Source: Candidatus Bathyarchaeum sp.
Lineage (GTDB): Archaea; Thermoproteota; Bathyarchaeia; Bathyarchaeales; Bathyarchaeaceae
DNA length: 52,199 bases
Reading direction: 5' to 3'
Assembly (NCBI GenBank): GCA_003096235.1
Contig: PIXT01000188.1
Span: 1 to 52,199, forward strand
Made by a program: the position numbers and the translations under genes. Below are positions 33,606 to 42,923 of the stretch, in pieces. The number at the start of each line of letters is the position of its first letter. The stretch's first letter is position 1. The notes below the pieces were generated by a model, which was not told the DNA's origin, did no database searches, and saw nothing but the letters and a program-made list of their open reading frames with translations.

Positions 33606-33645
33606 GTATTTTTTCCTTCGTGCCATTTAGTGTGGAACAAAGAAA

Positions 33646-33707
33646 TTTATTAAATTTTTGCTAATTTTTAATAAACATATTTAAGTGATACCTGATATTT
33701 TAATAAA
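33646..33707. promoter_or_regulatory. Repeat-rich operator between the metal importer and nikR
   Basis: TTTATTAAA (33646-33654) faces TTTAATAAA (33667-33675), a perfect 9-bp inverted repeat with starts 21 bp apart. TTTAATAAACA recurs at 33699-33709, 32 bp further and 13 nt before the nikR ATG. Offsets of about two and three helical turns put all three on one DNA face. It is a candidate NikR box, unlike the GTATGA/TCATAC box of E. coli. Confidence 0.55.
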
Positions 33708-33719
33708 CAGGCGTACAAC

Positions 33720-34130
33720 ATGACAATCATAAGCGTCTCTGTTCCAGAACAACTCCTAGAACGAATAGAAACATCCATCAAAGAACAAGGCTTCGCTAAC
33801 AGATCCGAAATTGTCAGGCAAGCCTTACGGTCATTCATCATGGAAAGCAGAAGCCTCAACGAACTTGAAGGAGAAATCACTGCATCCATAACAATCATTT
33901 ATGAACGAAAAATAACAAACGGACCAATATCTGAAATCCATCACAGTTTCGGAAATATAATCTCAACTTTTCTTCACGCCCACGTAGATGAAAACTACTG
34001 TCTAGAGGTAATTGTTGTCAAGGGAGGAGCTGAAAGCTTCAGAAAACTGGTGGATGCTTTTCGTACTAATGAGAACATCAACCAAATCAAAGTCTCGATA
34101 TTAGAAACGCCAAAAAAACAATCTAGGTAA
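33720..34130 (+). CDS. nikR: Nickel-responsive regulator NikR
   Basis: The 136-residue protein joins a ribbon-helix-helix domain (ISVSVPEQLLERIETSIKEQGFANRSEIVRQALRSFI) to an ACT-like C-terminal domain. High-affinity nickel ligands line up with E. coli NikR: His74/75 (SEIHHSF), His86 and His88 (FLHAHVD), Cys94 (ENYC), with the same HxHx5C spacing. It is divergent from the ZnuABC-type operon with a repeat-rich 90-bp spacer between, so autoregulation and control of the importer are likely. The complete metal site makes a nickel response more probable than a generic CopG role. Confidence 0.93.
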   Translation: MTIISVSVPEQLLERIETSIKEQGFANRSEIVRQALRSFIMESRSLNELEGEITASITIIYERKITNGPISEIHHSFGNIISTFLHAHVDENYCLEVIVVKGGAESFRKLVDAFRTNENINQIKVSILETPKKQSR

Positions 34131-34212
34131 ACTGGTTACGGCGTTAAGGGTGCTTTGTGTACGTTTTAGAATCAGCCACATTAAATGTGAAAAAAGAAAA
34201 AGATGCAGTTGC

Positions 34213-34626
34213 CTAATAGATGTACTTCAATGATTGTGCGTTTTGTAATTTTTCTTTATGCCTCTTTACTGCTTTGTTGCCCCACATTAAAGCCCAGTTG
34301 TCTGATTTGTTTTGAGCCTCTTTGATCATGATGATTTTGTTACAACCTGCTTCTTTGGCTCGACGGCGTTGAATTAATAGATTTTGTAAGAGTTGTTCGC
34401 TCCAGTTGCACAGGATGTATGCTTGTCGGTTGTCTACGTCGACTGCCAATATGCGAAAAAAGTAATCGCCTATTGCTATTTCTTTGATTTGGCAGGATTC
34501 ATCTGTTTTCTGTATTATTTCGATTGTGTGTACTAAGACGTTGGTGTTGTCTGATTTGATGATTAGGTAGAAGTCGTTTCCCACAAATGTGTTTGCGAAG
34601 GTTTTCATCAGGTCGAGTTTGTTCAC
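34213..34626 (-). CDS. Hypothetical protein
   Basis: This 137-residue soluble protein is not recognised. The first half looks beta-rich (DFYLIIKSDNTNVLVHTIEIIQKTDESCQIKEIAIGDYFFRILAVDVDNRQAYILC), the second half helical and basic (WSEQLLQNLLIQRRRAKEAGCNKIIMIKEAQNKSDNWALMWGNKAVKRHKEKLQ). No signal or membrane segment. It lies alone between nikR (convergent) and ftsZ (divergent). Good composition and a distinct ATG support a real gene. Confidence 0.6.
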   Translation of the reverse strand: MNKLDLMKTFANTFVGNDFYLIIKSDNTNVLVHTIEIIQKTDESCQIKEIAIGDYFFRILAVDVDNRQAYILCNWSEQLLQNLLIQRRRAKEAGCNKIIMIKEAQNKSDNWALMWGNKAVKRHKEKLQNAQSLKYIY

Positions 34627-34829
34627 TGCGTTTGCCTCAGATTTGTTCAGATGGTCTTAGGATTTAACGAACATTTCTGGTGTTGAAATATATCAAAAAT
34701 GGATATATTTTTGTGGTTGGTGCGTAACCTATACGAATATCTTGAGTCTTAAGACGTAATATTTATATCTTGCGTCGAATCTAATACTCCCAATAAAACA
34801 TAGAATTAATTGCGGGTGGGAAACGCAAA

Positions 34830-35927
34830 ATGACTCAAACAACACATGAAATGAAAGATTTAGAAAGACAACTGATTCTTGCGCGTGCAAACATGCGTGC
34901 GGATCAGGAAAAATTAGAACAATTAGCAGCGGCTTCAAAGCCCTCCGTCATGGCAATCGGAATCGGCGGAGCCGGATGCAACATAATATCATGGGTAAAA
35001 CAAGAAGGTGTAGCAGGGGGAAGACTCATTTCTGTAAACACTGACGCAAACCATCTAAGCATCAGTGAAGCTGATAGACGAATTCTAATCGGCGAAAAAA
35101 CCTGCAAAGGGCTCGGATGTGGAGGCTACCCAAAAGTTGGAGAACAAGCAATGAGCGAAAGCATCCAAGAGGTCTTTGATGAAGTTGAAAAATCAAACAT
35201 TCTGTTTATTGTAGCTGGTTTAGGTGGAGGCACCGGAACCGGTGGAATTGTTGAGCTTGCAAGACAACTGCACAAAAAATTTACAAACGATCCTGTTCCA
35301 CGTTTGGTTGTTGGGGTAGCTACTCTTCCATTCCAGATCGAAACTGCAAGGATGGGTGCAGCAAAAGCCGCAATACAGCAACTCAAGCAGTACTGTGATA
35401 CTGTAGTCATTATTGACAACGATCGGCTTAATCATCTGGCAGGTAATTTGCCTTTCCAAGAAGCTCTAGGCGTAGCAAACACAACTATTGGAAAATTCGT
35501 GAAAGGCGTAACTGAAACCATCACTAGTGCAAGTTTAATCAACCTAGACTATGCTGACTTGAGGGCAATCATGCACGATGCTGGGCTTGCTTCGATCGGA
35601 ATTGGGCAAGGAAAAGAGGATGGAAAAGTAGAGCACGCTGTTGAACGGGCATTGAATGAGCGTTTGCTTGACGTTGAAGACATCACAAAGGCTCGCGGAG
35701 TGCTGATACACATCTCAGGCGGCGAAGACATGACTCTTGAGGAAGTTCACCGTGGAGGAGAGCTGATTAAACGGTATATGCCACCAAAATCGAAAGTTAT
35801 CTGGGGCGCAAAAGTTGACCCAAACCTGAAAGGTCGCGCCAACGTCATGGTTGTCATAACTGGTGTAGACAGCGCATTCCTTCAAACTCAGAAAAAGAAG
35901 CTAGGACGCTTCAAACTACCTTGGTAA
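34830..35927 (+). CDS. ftsZ: Cell division protein FtsZ
   Basis: The 365-residue tubulin-superfamily GTPase forms the division ring. GIGGAGCN is at 44-51, NTDANHL at 70-76, the tubulin signature GGGTGTGG at 132-139, and INLDYADLRAIM near 235 is the T7 loop that activates the neighbour's GTPase. These match FtsZ rather than CetZ. The N-terminal 37 residues are helical and charged. The C-terminal tail after the core is short and basic (QTQKKKLGRFKLPW). A TATA-like TATTTATATC stands about 65 bp before the ATG, and a hairpin terminator follows. Confidence 0.95.
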   Translation: MTQTTHEMKDLERQLILARANMRADQEKLEQLAAASKPSVMAIGIGGAGCNIISWVKQEGVAGGRLISVNTDANHLSISEADRRILIGEKTCKGLGCGGYPKVGEQAMSESIQEVFDEVEKSNILFIVAGLGGGTGTGGIVELARQLHKKFTNDPVPRLVVGVATLPFQIETARMGAAKAAIQQLKQYCDTVVIIDNDRLNHLAGNLPFQEALGVANTTIGKFVKGVTETITSASLINLDYADLRAIMHDAGLASIGIGQGKEDGKVEHAVERALNERLLDVEDITKARGVLIHISGGEDMTLEEVHRGGELIKRYMPPKSKVIWGAKVDPNLKGRANVMVVITGVDSAFLQTQKKKLGRFKLPW

Positions 35928-35945
35928 CCCCATCAATAGTTTAGT

Positions 35946-35986
35946 GAGGACCTTTCGGGGACCTCAATTCCATTTTTTTCTTTTTT
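35946..35986 (+). terminator. Terminator of ftsZ
   Basis: GAGGACC-TTTCGG-GGACCTC hairpin with one mismatch (35946-35965), then two T-runs (35973-35986). Confidence 0.75.
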
Positions 35987-36075
35987 GTTTCTTTTTAAAT
36001 CAGTGTTACAAAATCCTTTTAAGCCAAAACTGTGGCTAACAGAAAATAGCGAACATAAACAAGGCAAGGTACCCT

Positions 36076-36963
36076 TTGGTTTTCTTTAGACACTTAACGA
36101 AAAGTGCTCTGGTTCATTATCAGAGTCTTGGTCAATTTGATGAACATCTCGTTAGTCTATATTCCCTTGCTTATGGCAGACCCTACATCTACAAGGACAC
36201 TTACCTTGCATACTACGACAAATACAGCAAAATCTTGCACCTGAACTTTTTTGAACTTCACGAGAGCGAAAACAAGTTTTCATTCATCCAAGAAGCAATA
36301 AAGCATTTCAAACCCGAAAAACTGGTAATCACTGCACCTCACGAAATGCCTCAAACAGTAGCTAACTTTTGTTGTATCAGCATCAACAAAGATACTGACT
36401 ATCAACTTTATGTTGCAGACTTTGATGAAAACCTCAAAGGCGGAAAACTAAAGGATGTACGATACCGCGTTCATAATGCAGAAAAAAGAGGCTACACCCT
36501 GAAAATCAGCAAAAAAATGACTCCTGCTCACTTTCACATAATGGCTCAGCATGAGCACTCAAAGAGGCTTGACCTGTATGATCGTCAACTTTATTTTGCG
36601 ATTTTGGATTATCTGCGTAAATTTAAAACGCCCGTCCTGTTTGATGTTGTATCTGATGGGTCGCTCTTGGGGTTTGATTTGATAGACTTTCTGGGCGACA
36701 CAATGACTGTGCCTCTCGGGTTTTACAATAATGCTCCGTCAATTTCAGATTTTATAATGTTCAATGAGGTAAAATATGCAAAACAGAAAGGCTTCACTTG
36801 GCTTGATCTTGGATGGGCATGCAACGTAGGGATTGAAGAGTTTAAGAAAAAATGGACCGCAATTCCAAGATTTCATATATGGACCTACGAGTACGTAAAC
36901 AATAAATTAGCTGCAGATTTGTCAGACAACAAAATGGAGAATAAACGCATTGGAGCAGTCTAG
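36076..36963 (+). CDS. FemAB/DUF2156-like acyl- or aminoacyltransferase-fold protein
   Basis: The 295-residue protein has the double GNAT layout seen in phosphatidylglycerol lysyltransferase C-domains and FemAB-like enzymes. A degenerate N-terminal half precedes VRYRVHNAEKRGYTLKI and the C-terminal half with LFDVVSDGSLLGFDLIDFLGDTMTVPLGFYNNAPSISDFIMFNEVKYAKQKGFTWLDLGWA, ending with EEFKKKWTAIPRFHIWTYE, which is typical of the superfamily. Such enzymes transfer aminoacyl or acyl groups, often from tRNA, to lipids or peptides. The substrate is unknown. The TTG start at 36076 is weakly supported. Its end overlaps the next gene by 14 bp, so they are coupled. Confidence 0.7.
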   Translation: MVFFRHLTKSALVHYQSLGQFDEHLVSLYSLAYGRPYIYKDTYLAYYDKYSKILHLNFFELHESENKFSFIQEAIKHFKPEKLVITAPHEMPQTVANFCCISINKDTDYQLYVADFDENLKGGKLKDVRYRVHNAEKRGYTLKISKKMTPAHFHIMAQHEHSKRLDLYDRQLYFAILDYLRKFKTPVLFDVVSDGSLLGFDLIDFLGDTMTVPLGFYNNAPSISDFIMFNEVKYAKQKGFTWLDLGWACNVGIEEFKKKWTAIPRFHIWTYEYVNNKLAADLSDNKMENKRIGAV

Positions 36964-37408
36964 TGACGCAATAATCAGAAAGGCAACCAGAGATGACATT
37001 GAGCAGATACTGCAGATAGAATATGCTTCCTTTGATTTGTTTGAATGCTTTTCACATGGTCTGTTTTGTTATTATCTGCGAACATTTGAAGACGGCTTCT
37101 TTGTAGCCTTAGATGCATCTGGTTCAATTGTTGGCTACACAATTTTGGCATATAACAAACGGTGTGGTTATGTGCTGTCAATAGCTGTTCATCCAAAAAA
37201 CAGGCACCAAGGCTACGCTGAGCTGCTGCTGAAAGCTTTGGAATTCAAATGCCACGAAAATCACCTCTCAAAACTGAGGCTAGATGTTCGAGTAGATAAC
37301 AAAAATGCAATTGAACTTTACAAAAAACTGGGATTTGTAGCAGTAAGAACGAAAAAAGATTTTTATGGTGATGGAATAGACGCGCTAATGATGGAAAAAG
37401 CTGTTTAG
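36950..37408 (+). CDS. GNAT family N-acetyltransferase (RimI-like)
   Basis: The 152-residue protein is a classic GNAT: RKATRDDIEQILQIEYASF at the N-terminus, VLSIAVHPKNRHQGYAELLLKAL with the acetyl-CoA pyrophosphate loop (motif A, RHQGYA), and LRLDVRVDNKNAIELYKKLGFVAVRTKKDFYGDGIDALMM, the RimI/Ard1 style C-terminus. Family members acetylate protein N-termini or small molecules. TTG at 36950 overlaps the upstream gene by 14 bp, so the two acyltransferase-fold proteins probably act together. Confidence 0.88.
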   Translation: MEQSSDAIIRKATRDDIEQILQIEYASFDLFECFSHGLFCYYLRTFEDGFFVALDASGSIVGYTILAYNKRCGYVLSIAVHPKNRHQGYAELLLKALEFKCHENHLSKLRLDVRVDNKNAIELYKKLGFVAVRTKKDFYGDGIDALMMEKAV

Positions 37409-37455
37409 CTCTAGCTGATAATGATTATTTTTCTGTGAACTTAGAGTTCAACAAT

Positions 37456-38421
37456 TTAGGGCAGTTCTATGGTGCCCATGACGCGTAGTTTTCCGCCTTC
37501 CAGATACATCAAAACAGCCGCATCGTTAGGGCGGTGCACAATTTCTTTTTCCAAACTTAACGTTAAGGTTGGTTTGCGCCAGTCGCCATTATCGTTGACT
37601 GATTCAACTTTGCTGTTAAGAACCTGCATCCAGTGACCCACATGCAGCACCATTCCCGCCTTAATTGGGGCAGGCCAGTATTTGACCAAAGAAGCTGGTG
37701 CATTAATTGTTTTTGTGGCTTTTATTGCAGGGTCGTTTGTTAGCACTGTGCCTCTGTCTACATCGTCTACTTTGATGTTTTTGAGTGCTAGCCCTACTCT
37801 GTCGCCTTCATGTGCAGAATCGAATGTGTCGTCATGTTTTTGGATAGAACGAATTTGTGTTGTTTTTGTTCCCGGAAGAACATTCATTGTGTCATGTTTT
37901 CTGATTACGCCTTCTGCTACTACACCCAAAATCACTGCGCCTACGCCCTTCACATTGAATGAGTGATCTATAGGCACACTTCCTGACGCCTGTTCCTCTT
38001 CAGTTAGGGTTGTTGTTTTTGTTGCATCTGATAGCAGTTCCTCTTTTAGTGCTGCTGGCTCGTCTGCGACAAACTTGTAATTCTCCAAAATGGTGCCCTT
38101 CAGTAGAGGCTGAACCTTTTCAGGGGCGATGTAGTTTCGCAGTACAAAGTAGCCGCTGCTAACTCCGCAACATTGGAGCATTACAAGAGATTCGCCTACT
38201 GTGGCGTTTAATTCATCTATGATGACGATGGCTTTCTTGGCTAATGAGCAAGCGTAGAAGAGTGGTGCTAGCCTGTCAGGGTAGCGGGTTGGTTCTATGA
38301 GGGTTACTGTGTCTTCGCCTCGCTTTATGTTGTAGAGTGTGATGTCTGTTGATGTGCCTTTTTTGCCTAAGCTACTGCTGTAGCCCAGTTTGCCGAGAAC
38401 CGCAACTGTCAGGTTTCCCAT
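37456..38421 (-). CDS. EF1A/SelB-like translation factor paralogue with degenerate GTPase domain
   Basis: Residues 150-321 hold recognisable EF-Tu/SelB domains 2 and 3: GAVILGVVAEGVIRKHDTMNVLPGTKTTQIRSIQKHDDTFDSAHEGDRVGLALKNIKVDDVDRGTVL, then a domain 3 barrel. The first 140 residues keep the G-domain position, but the P-loop GHVDHGKS/T is absent. The chain instead reads AVLGKLGYSSSLGKKGTSTDITLY, and no DxxG or NKxD is seen, so GTP hydrolysis is unlikely. At 321 residues it is shorter than SelB or EF1A. Such paralogues are known in some archaea without a defined role; tRNA or ribosome binding is inferred from domains 2-3. Confidence 0.75.
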   Translation of the reverse strand: MGNLTVAVLGKLGYSSSLGKKGTSTDITLYNIKRGEDTVTLIEPTRYPDRLAPLFYACSLAKKAIVIIDELNATVGESLVMLQCCGVSSGYFVLRNYIAPEKVQPLLKGTILENYKFVADEPAALKEELLSDATKTTTLTEEEQASGSVPIDHSFNVKGVGAVILGVVAEGVIRKHDTMNVLPGTKTTQIRSIQKHDDTFDSAHEGDRVGLALKNIKVDDVDRGTVLTNDPAIKATKTINAPASLVKYWPAPIKAGMVLHVGHWMQVLNSKVESVNDNGDWRKPTLTLSLEKEIVHRPNDAAVLMYLEGGKLRVMGTIELP

Positions 38422-38525
38422 GATGTGACTTCCTCTCGAATTATCGCACCATGATGCACGCTGCAGATAAGGGTTATGGGCTGTCCAACATAAAATGTGC
38501 TAGAAAATGTTTCTTTGTTACATTC

Positions 38526-41087
38526 TTAGTTTTCTTTATTTGTCAGAATGTATGCTTTTTTTCCATCTTTAGTTTTCTTTGGAATTGTTATTATGAATCG
38601 GGTTCCTTTGCCTTTTTTACCCGTTTCTTTAATGGTCCATCCATACAATTTGCACATTATTTGTATCATGCGCAGTCCAATTCCAGTGCCTTTTCCATAA
38701 CCATCCATGAAAATCTTATTTTTCTCAGCCTTGGCTATGCCCACACCATTATCCTCATAAACAAGCTCCAATCCGTTTTTTGTTTCTTTGTAGAACATTC
38801 GGATTTTGCTGACTTTTTCGCCATGCTTTATCGAGTTATCAATCAGATTATAGAAAAGCTGCCCCAATAACGAATCAGCATAAACAGTCAAGCCCTCGCA
38901 ATCTTTCACTACTTCTATGTCGCCCAAATCATATATGATGGCAATTGCTTCGTAACAACTTTTTTTCACATCAATATATGATGGAACATCTGCGCCTAAC
39001 CGTTCATAGGTTCTTGCGCGTTCAAATATTTGTCCAATTTGATCAAAAGCAGGCTCTGTTTTATTCAAGTATTGTCTCGCTTTATGATTTGTGGGCAGCA
39101 GTTCTTTTGCTATGTGAATGTTTCCAGCAACCACTGACAACTTGTTTCGGACATCATGTCTGGTTAACGTGCCCACTACGCCCAACTTTTCGTTAACTAA
39201 CGACAATTCGTCAATAGAACCATTTAATGCTCTTTCTGCTTTCTTGTGCTCAGTAATGTCAAGACCATAAACATTACAATAGCCCCCATCAATTATTGGC
39301 GCAAACACAAAAGAGAACGTTTTGTTTCCGTGTTCAATTTCCACTTTTTTGTTGGCACCTGAACCGAGACACTCATCAGCTGCTTTCTTAAGCAGTTTGA
39401 GTATATTCTGTTTTTTTTCTTGTCTGGATTCATCGATGACGATTTCTGCAGCTTTGTTTGAGAACAGTAATTCTCCGTTTTTGTTTATACGTAACACTGG
39501 ATTAGGGTTCTCGGTAGGAAACTTGGCTAGGCTCCGAATTTCTTCTTGTGTTTTCTTGCGTTCTGTTATATCGTTAAAAACTGTCGCAAATTGTCCTTTT
39601 TTTATGGAAAAAACGGATATGCTGAAATATTTGTCCATTGGCTGGAAATATTCCTTGAACTGTTTTGGTTTTCCTGTTTCTGAGACTTGTGAGTATATTT
39701 TAAAGAATGGAGGCTCATTTACGCCATATGCTTTAGTGGAAGTTTTACCCACAACATCTTTTTTCTTAAGCGAAAGTATTTTTTCGAACTTTTTATTCAC
39801 GTCTAATATTCGATAGTTTTCAGGGTTTCCTTTGGAATCATAAATAATTTCATGCAGAGCCACCCCTTCTTGCATGTTCTCGAAGAGGCTTCTAAAAATC
39901 TTTTCACTTTCCATTATTTTTTCTTCTGCTTTTTTGCGTTCAGTGATGTCTATTGATAGTATAAATATGCCCTCGGGCACTGGATGAATTCTAAGTTCAA
40001 ACAACCCTTTCTCGCCGTTTGGATACGTAAATTCGTTTTCAATATGTCTTGATATGTGGTTTTGCATGCACAGTCTAAGAACAGAAAACAGTTCAGTTTC
40101 TTCAATTCCAGGATACACTTCCATCATTGTTTTTCCAAGCAGCTTCTCTTTGTTTAAACGTCCATGTTTTGCTGCGGCATCATTAACGTATAAGTAACGC
40201 CAATCAGGATCAATAATTTGGCAACCTTCCAGCATATTATCAAGGGTATGCCGCAGTCGGCTTTCTGACTCTTTCAGTTTCTTTTCAGCAATTTTCTTTT
40301 CAGTAATATCTGTAACTATATTTGCAACAAATGATGGAACCCGTTTCTGGTCTCTAATCAGTGTAACATTACTTAAAACAGGTATCAGCGTCCCATTCTT
40401 CTTAAGATGCTGTTCATCCCTTATCAGATAGTTCTTTTCAAAAAGCTCTTTCATTGAACTTTCTATACGCACCTTCCCCTTTTTTGTGTAAAAAATCGAA
40501 TGATTCTTACCAACAATTTCCTTTATGGCGTATCCATGCATCTTTGCAAGAGCATCATTAGCATAGATTATATTGCCGTCCAAGTCAATCAACATTACAC
40601 CATAGCCTGCTTTGTCCGAAATAGTCTTGAATTTAATAACATCATCTTCTGTACGCTTGGCTTTCACACTTGAAAATATTGCATGCAATAATTGACCATA
40701 CACTGTTGCTGGTTTGCCAAATTTGTTCAAGTATCCGTCAGCGCCAATGTTTAGTGCCTCTATTGCTATTTCTTCTCTGCCTTTTCCTGTGAACAAGATA
40801 AACGGAATATTCGTTTTTGTTTTACGTAGTTCTTTCAAAAAATCTATACCAGTTTCGTCTGGCATTTCATAATCAGAAATGATGACATCAATTTTTTTTG
40901 TTTTCAAAATTTGTCTGGCTTCATTAACCGATGAAACCGCATACACTTGTATTGCCGGATTCTTCATTTCTAAAATCTGTTTTGTAGTGTCCAAAAAGCT
41001 GGGTTCGTCGTCAACATGTAACACCAGTATCCGAATTCCCTTATCTCCGTTTGTGGTGTTGTTTGCAGGTACTCTGTGTGCCGACAT
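38526..41087 (-). CDS. Hybrid sensor: receiver domain, four PAS domains, histidine kinase
   Basis: The 853-residue cytoplasmic protein starts with a receiver domain (18-135, acidic pair Asp26-Asp27, phospho-acceptor Asp72 in IISDYEMP). Four PAS/PAC units follow at about 145-270, 275-390, 395-515 and 520-625, each ending in the ITE(K/R/H)K(K/I)AE linker. The dimerisation helix has LTRHDVRNKLS with the phospho-His near residue 650. The ATPase domain has the N-box NLIDNSIKHG, G1 EDNGVGI and G2 GKGTGIGL. No membrane segment is present, so it senses internal signals such as redox state. The receiver-first order is common in methanogens. No cognate regulator lies nearby. Confidence 0.92.
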   Translation of the reverse strand: MSAHRVPANNTTNGDKGIRILVLHVDDEPSFLDTTKQILEMKNPAIQVYAVSSVNEARQILKTKKIDVIISDYEMPDETGIDFLKELRKTKTNIPFILFTGKGREEIAIEALNIGADGYLNKFGKPATVYGQLLHAIFSSVKAKRTEDDVIKFKTISDKAGYGVMLIDLDGNIIYANDALAKMHGYAIKEIVGKNHSIFYTKKGKVRIESSMKELFEKNYLIRDEQHLKKNGTLIPVLSNVTLIRDQKRVPSFVANIVTDITEKKIAEKKLKESESRLRHTLDNMLEGCQIIDPDWRYLYVNDAAAKHGRLNKEKLLGKTMMEVYPGIEETELFSVLRLCMQNHISRHIENEFTYPNGEKGLFELRIHPVPEGIFILSIDITERKKAEEKIMESEKIFRSLFENMQEGVALHEIIYDSKGNPENYRILDVNKKFEKILSLKKKDVVGKTSTKAYGVNEPPFFKIYSQVSETGKPKQFKEYFQPMDKYFSISVFSIKKGQFATVFNDITERKKTQEEIRSLAKFPTENPNPVLRINKNGELLFSNKAAEIVIDESRQEKKQNILKLLKKAADECLGSGANKKVEIEHGNKTFSFVFAPIIDGGYCNVYGLDITEHKKAERALNGSIDELSLVNEKLGVVGTLTRHDVRNKLSVVAGNIHIAKELLPTNHKARQYLNKTEPAFDQIGQIFERARTYERLGADVPSYIDVKKSCYEAIAIIYDLGDIEVVKDCEGLTVYADSLLGQLFYNLIDNSIKHGEKVSKIRMFYKETKNGLELVYEDNGVGIAKAEKNKIFMDGYGKGTGIGLRMIQIMCKLYGWTIKETGKKGKGTRFIITIPKKTKDGKKAYILTNKEN

Positions 41088-41272
41088 TTTAGTTTTACGT
41101 TCCCCCTTAAGTAAAACATGTGCATGCGTGATTTATGTTGTAATAGCTTGTAGTTCAACATATAATATTTTTGTGGAACTGTTTTAATTTCAGTCAGTTC
41201 TACTCGTGGATATTTTGTGATACTAAACCCAATAGCTGAATATTGTGTACAAGAAGAACATAATCCACAATT

Positions 41273-42478
41273 TTAGATGTATTTGTGGAATCCGTTTCCT
41301 GCCTTTTTTCCTGTCCAGCCGTTTTTCACGTAATCTTTGAGCAGAGGACATGGCTTATACAATTCGATGGAGTATTTGCTGTGGGCTACCTCCAGCTTCT
41401 TTAGTATATTATCCAATCCTTTTTTGTCGGCATACTCGCAGGGACCTAAAGGCCAGCCTGTACCTAACTTCATTCCCAAATCTATGCTCTCTGGCTCGGC
41501 AACATCCTCAAGAATCATCCACGCAGCCTCATTTGCGGCAACCGCCCAAGACCGCTCCACATCATATTTTCCCTTCAAATCTGATGAAACTACTGGTCTG
41601 CCTTTGCTCCAGTCATAAAACCCCATCCCCGTTTTTCGACCCAGCTTTTTCGCTTTAACCAAAGGCTCAGTAAGTTCTAGACGAGGACGATACCTTTCAC
41701 CGTGAGCTTTGTGCAGTATCTTGCTAACATCATATTCAACATCTACCCCAACAAAATCAACAAGCTCAAACCAGCCCATCGGAAAACCGCCAACATAACG
41801 TACAGACGCATCTATCTCCATCATAGACGCTTCTTTGCGGCTATACGTCCAAAACGCCTCATTAAACATAGCCACAAGAATCCTGCTCACAATAAATCCG
41901 CGAACATCCTTCTTGCATAGTATCGGCGTTTTACCCAACCTTTTGCTAGCCTCCATTATTGCATTCAGAGTCTGATCGCTGGTATCTTTGCCCCTAATAA
42001 CCTCGATAAGCTGTGTTAATTGCGGCGGGATAAACCAATGCATACCAACAGTTTTCTCTGGTCTTTTTGTTGCCTTTCCCATCTCGGTTACGCTCAACGT
42101 GGACGTGTTAGTCGCAATTAATGTGTGAGATGGCGCCAATTCATCAATCTTCGAGAAGACATGCCTTTTTAGTTCAATGTTTTCAGAAACAGACTCCAAA
42201 ACCAAGTCAGCATCACCCACCGCCTCCACATAAGAAGTTGTGGTTTTGATTCTAGACAAAGCAGCCTCCACCTCAACACTGCTAATAGCCCCCTTCTTTG
42301 CAAACTTGCCAAGACTCCACTTTATCTCCTCAACAGCCTTGTCTAAACTATCCTTGTTTCGGCTCAGAAGACAAACATCATAGCCTTTCACTGCGAAAGT
42401 CTGCGCTATTCCATGTCCCATTAATCCAGTTCCAATAACTGCTACACGCTGAATCTTTGTATCTGACGTTTCATTCAC
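41273..42478 (-). CDS. 3-hydroxyacyl-CoA dehydrogenase
   Basis: The enzyme oxidises 3-hydroxyacyl-CoA with NAD. The Rossmann motif is RVAVIGTGLMGHGIAQTFA. The catalytic His and Glu stand 12 apart in HWFIPPQLTQLIEVIRG, where most homologues read HFFNP. Two C-terminal HCDH domains are visible: VSRILVAMFNEAFW, then LGTGWPLGPCEYADKKGLDNIL. GTG at 42478 follows the DUF35 stop by 7 nt. A start at 42523 would add 15 residues and overlap DUF35 by 38 bp. It is the last gene of the five-gene acyl-CoA operon. Confidence 0.9.
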   Translation of the reverse strand: MNETSDTKIQRVAVIGTGLMGHGIAQTFAVKGYDVCLLSRNKDSLDKAVEEIKWSLGKFAKKGAISSVEVEAALSRIKTTTSYVEAVGDADLVLESVSENIELKRHVFSKIDELAPSHTLIATNTSTLSVTEMGKATKRPEKTVGMHWFIPPQLTQLIEVIRGKDTSDQTLNAIMEASKRLGKTPILCKKDVRGFIVSRILVAMFNEAFWTYSRKEASMMEIDASVRYVGGFPMGWFELVDFVGVDVEYDVSKILHKAHGERYRPRLELTEPLVKAKKLGRKTGMGFYDWSKGRPVVSSDLKGKYDVERSWAVAANEAAWMILEDVAEPESIDLGMKLGTGWPLGPCEYADKKGLDNILKKLEVAHSKYSIELYKPCPLLKDYVKNGWTGKKAGNGFHKYI

Positions 42479-42485
42479 CCTTTTT

Positions 42486-42920
42486 TTAGGCTGCAATAAA
42501 CTCGTAAACTGCTCTTTTGTCACAAGTAAGCTTTGCTACAAGCTTAACATGCATACCCACCTTCACATCTTCCCTTTCTACGCCCGTTAACCAAGCCAAC
42601 ACCTTAACGCCCTCATTAAGCTCTGCGATAGCCACAATGTATGATTGCTCATCTGAGAAGCTGGCTGGCTTCACAAAAACCTGCGTAAAAGTCACAACCT
42701 CTCCTTCACCATCCAACTCAATCCACTCTACATCTGATGAATTACAGCTTCCACAATCAGCCACAGGAGGAAAATGCAGTTTTCCACACTTTTTACATCT
42801 TGCGGCATAGACTCTTCCCTCTTGTAGCCCCTGCCAAAACTTTGAGGTTCTACTTATCGGCAAATTATATGTTATCTTCAATGTTCGAGCACTTTTTAAT
42901 GATAACGGCTTATCCACCAT
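42486..42920 (-). CDS. DUF35 zinc-ribbon/OB-fold acyl-CoA-associated protein
   Basis: The 144-residue protein has a rubredoxin-like zinc site (CKKCGKLHFPPVADCGSC) and an OB fold (GEGEVVTFTQVFVKPASFSDEQSYIVAIAELNEGVKVLAWLTG). In archaea DUF35 proteins bridge thiolase and HMG-CoA synthase so that acyl-CoA is channelled. Here it lies between the thiolase gene (3 bp) and the hydroxyacyl-CoA dehydrogenase gene, so it probably bridges the thiolase and a partner. The length is normal for the family. Confidence 0.9.
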   Translation of the reverse strand: MVDKPLSLKSARTLKITYNLPISRTSKFWQGLQEGRVYAARCKKCGKLHFPPVADCGSCNSSDVEWIELDGEGEVVTFTQVFVKPASFSDEQSYIVAIAELNEGVKVLAWLTGVEREDVKVGMHVKLVAKLTCDKRAVYEFIAA

Positions 42921-42923
42921 TTT

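Noticed and set aside
37682..37966. 94-residue plus-strand frame opposite the EF1A-like gene
   Set aside because: Antisense shadow; the minus-strand product has clear domain similarity.
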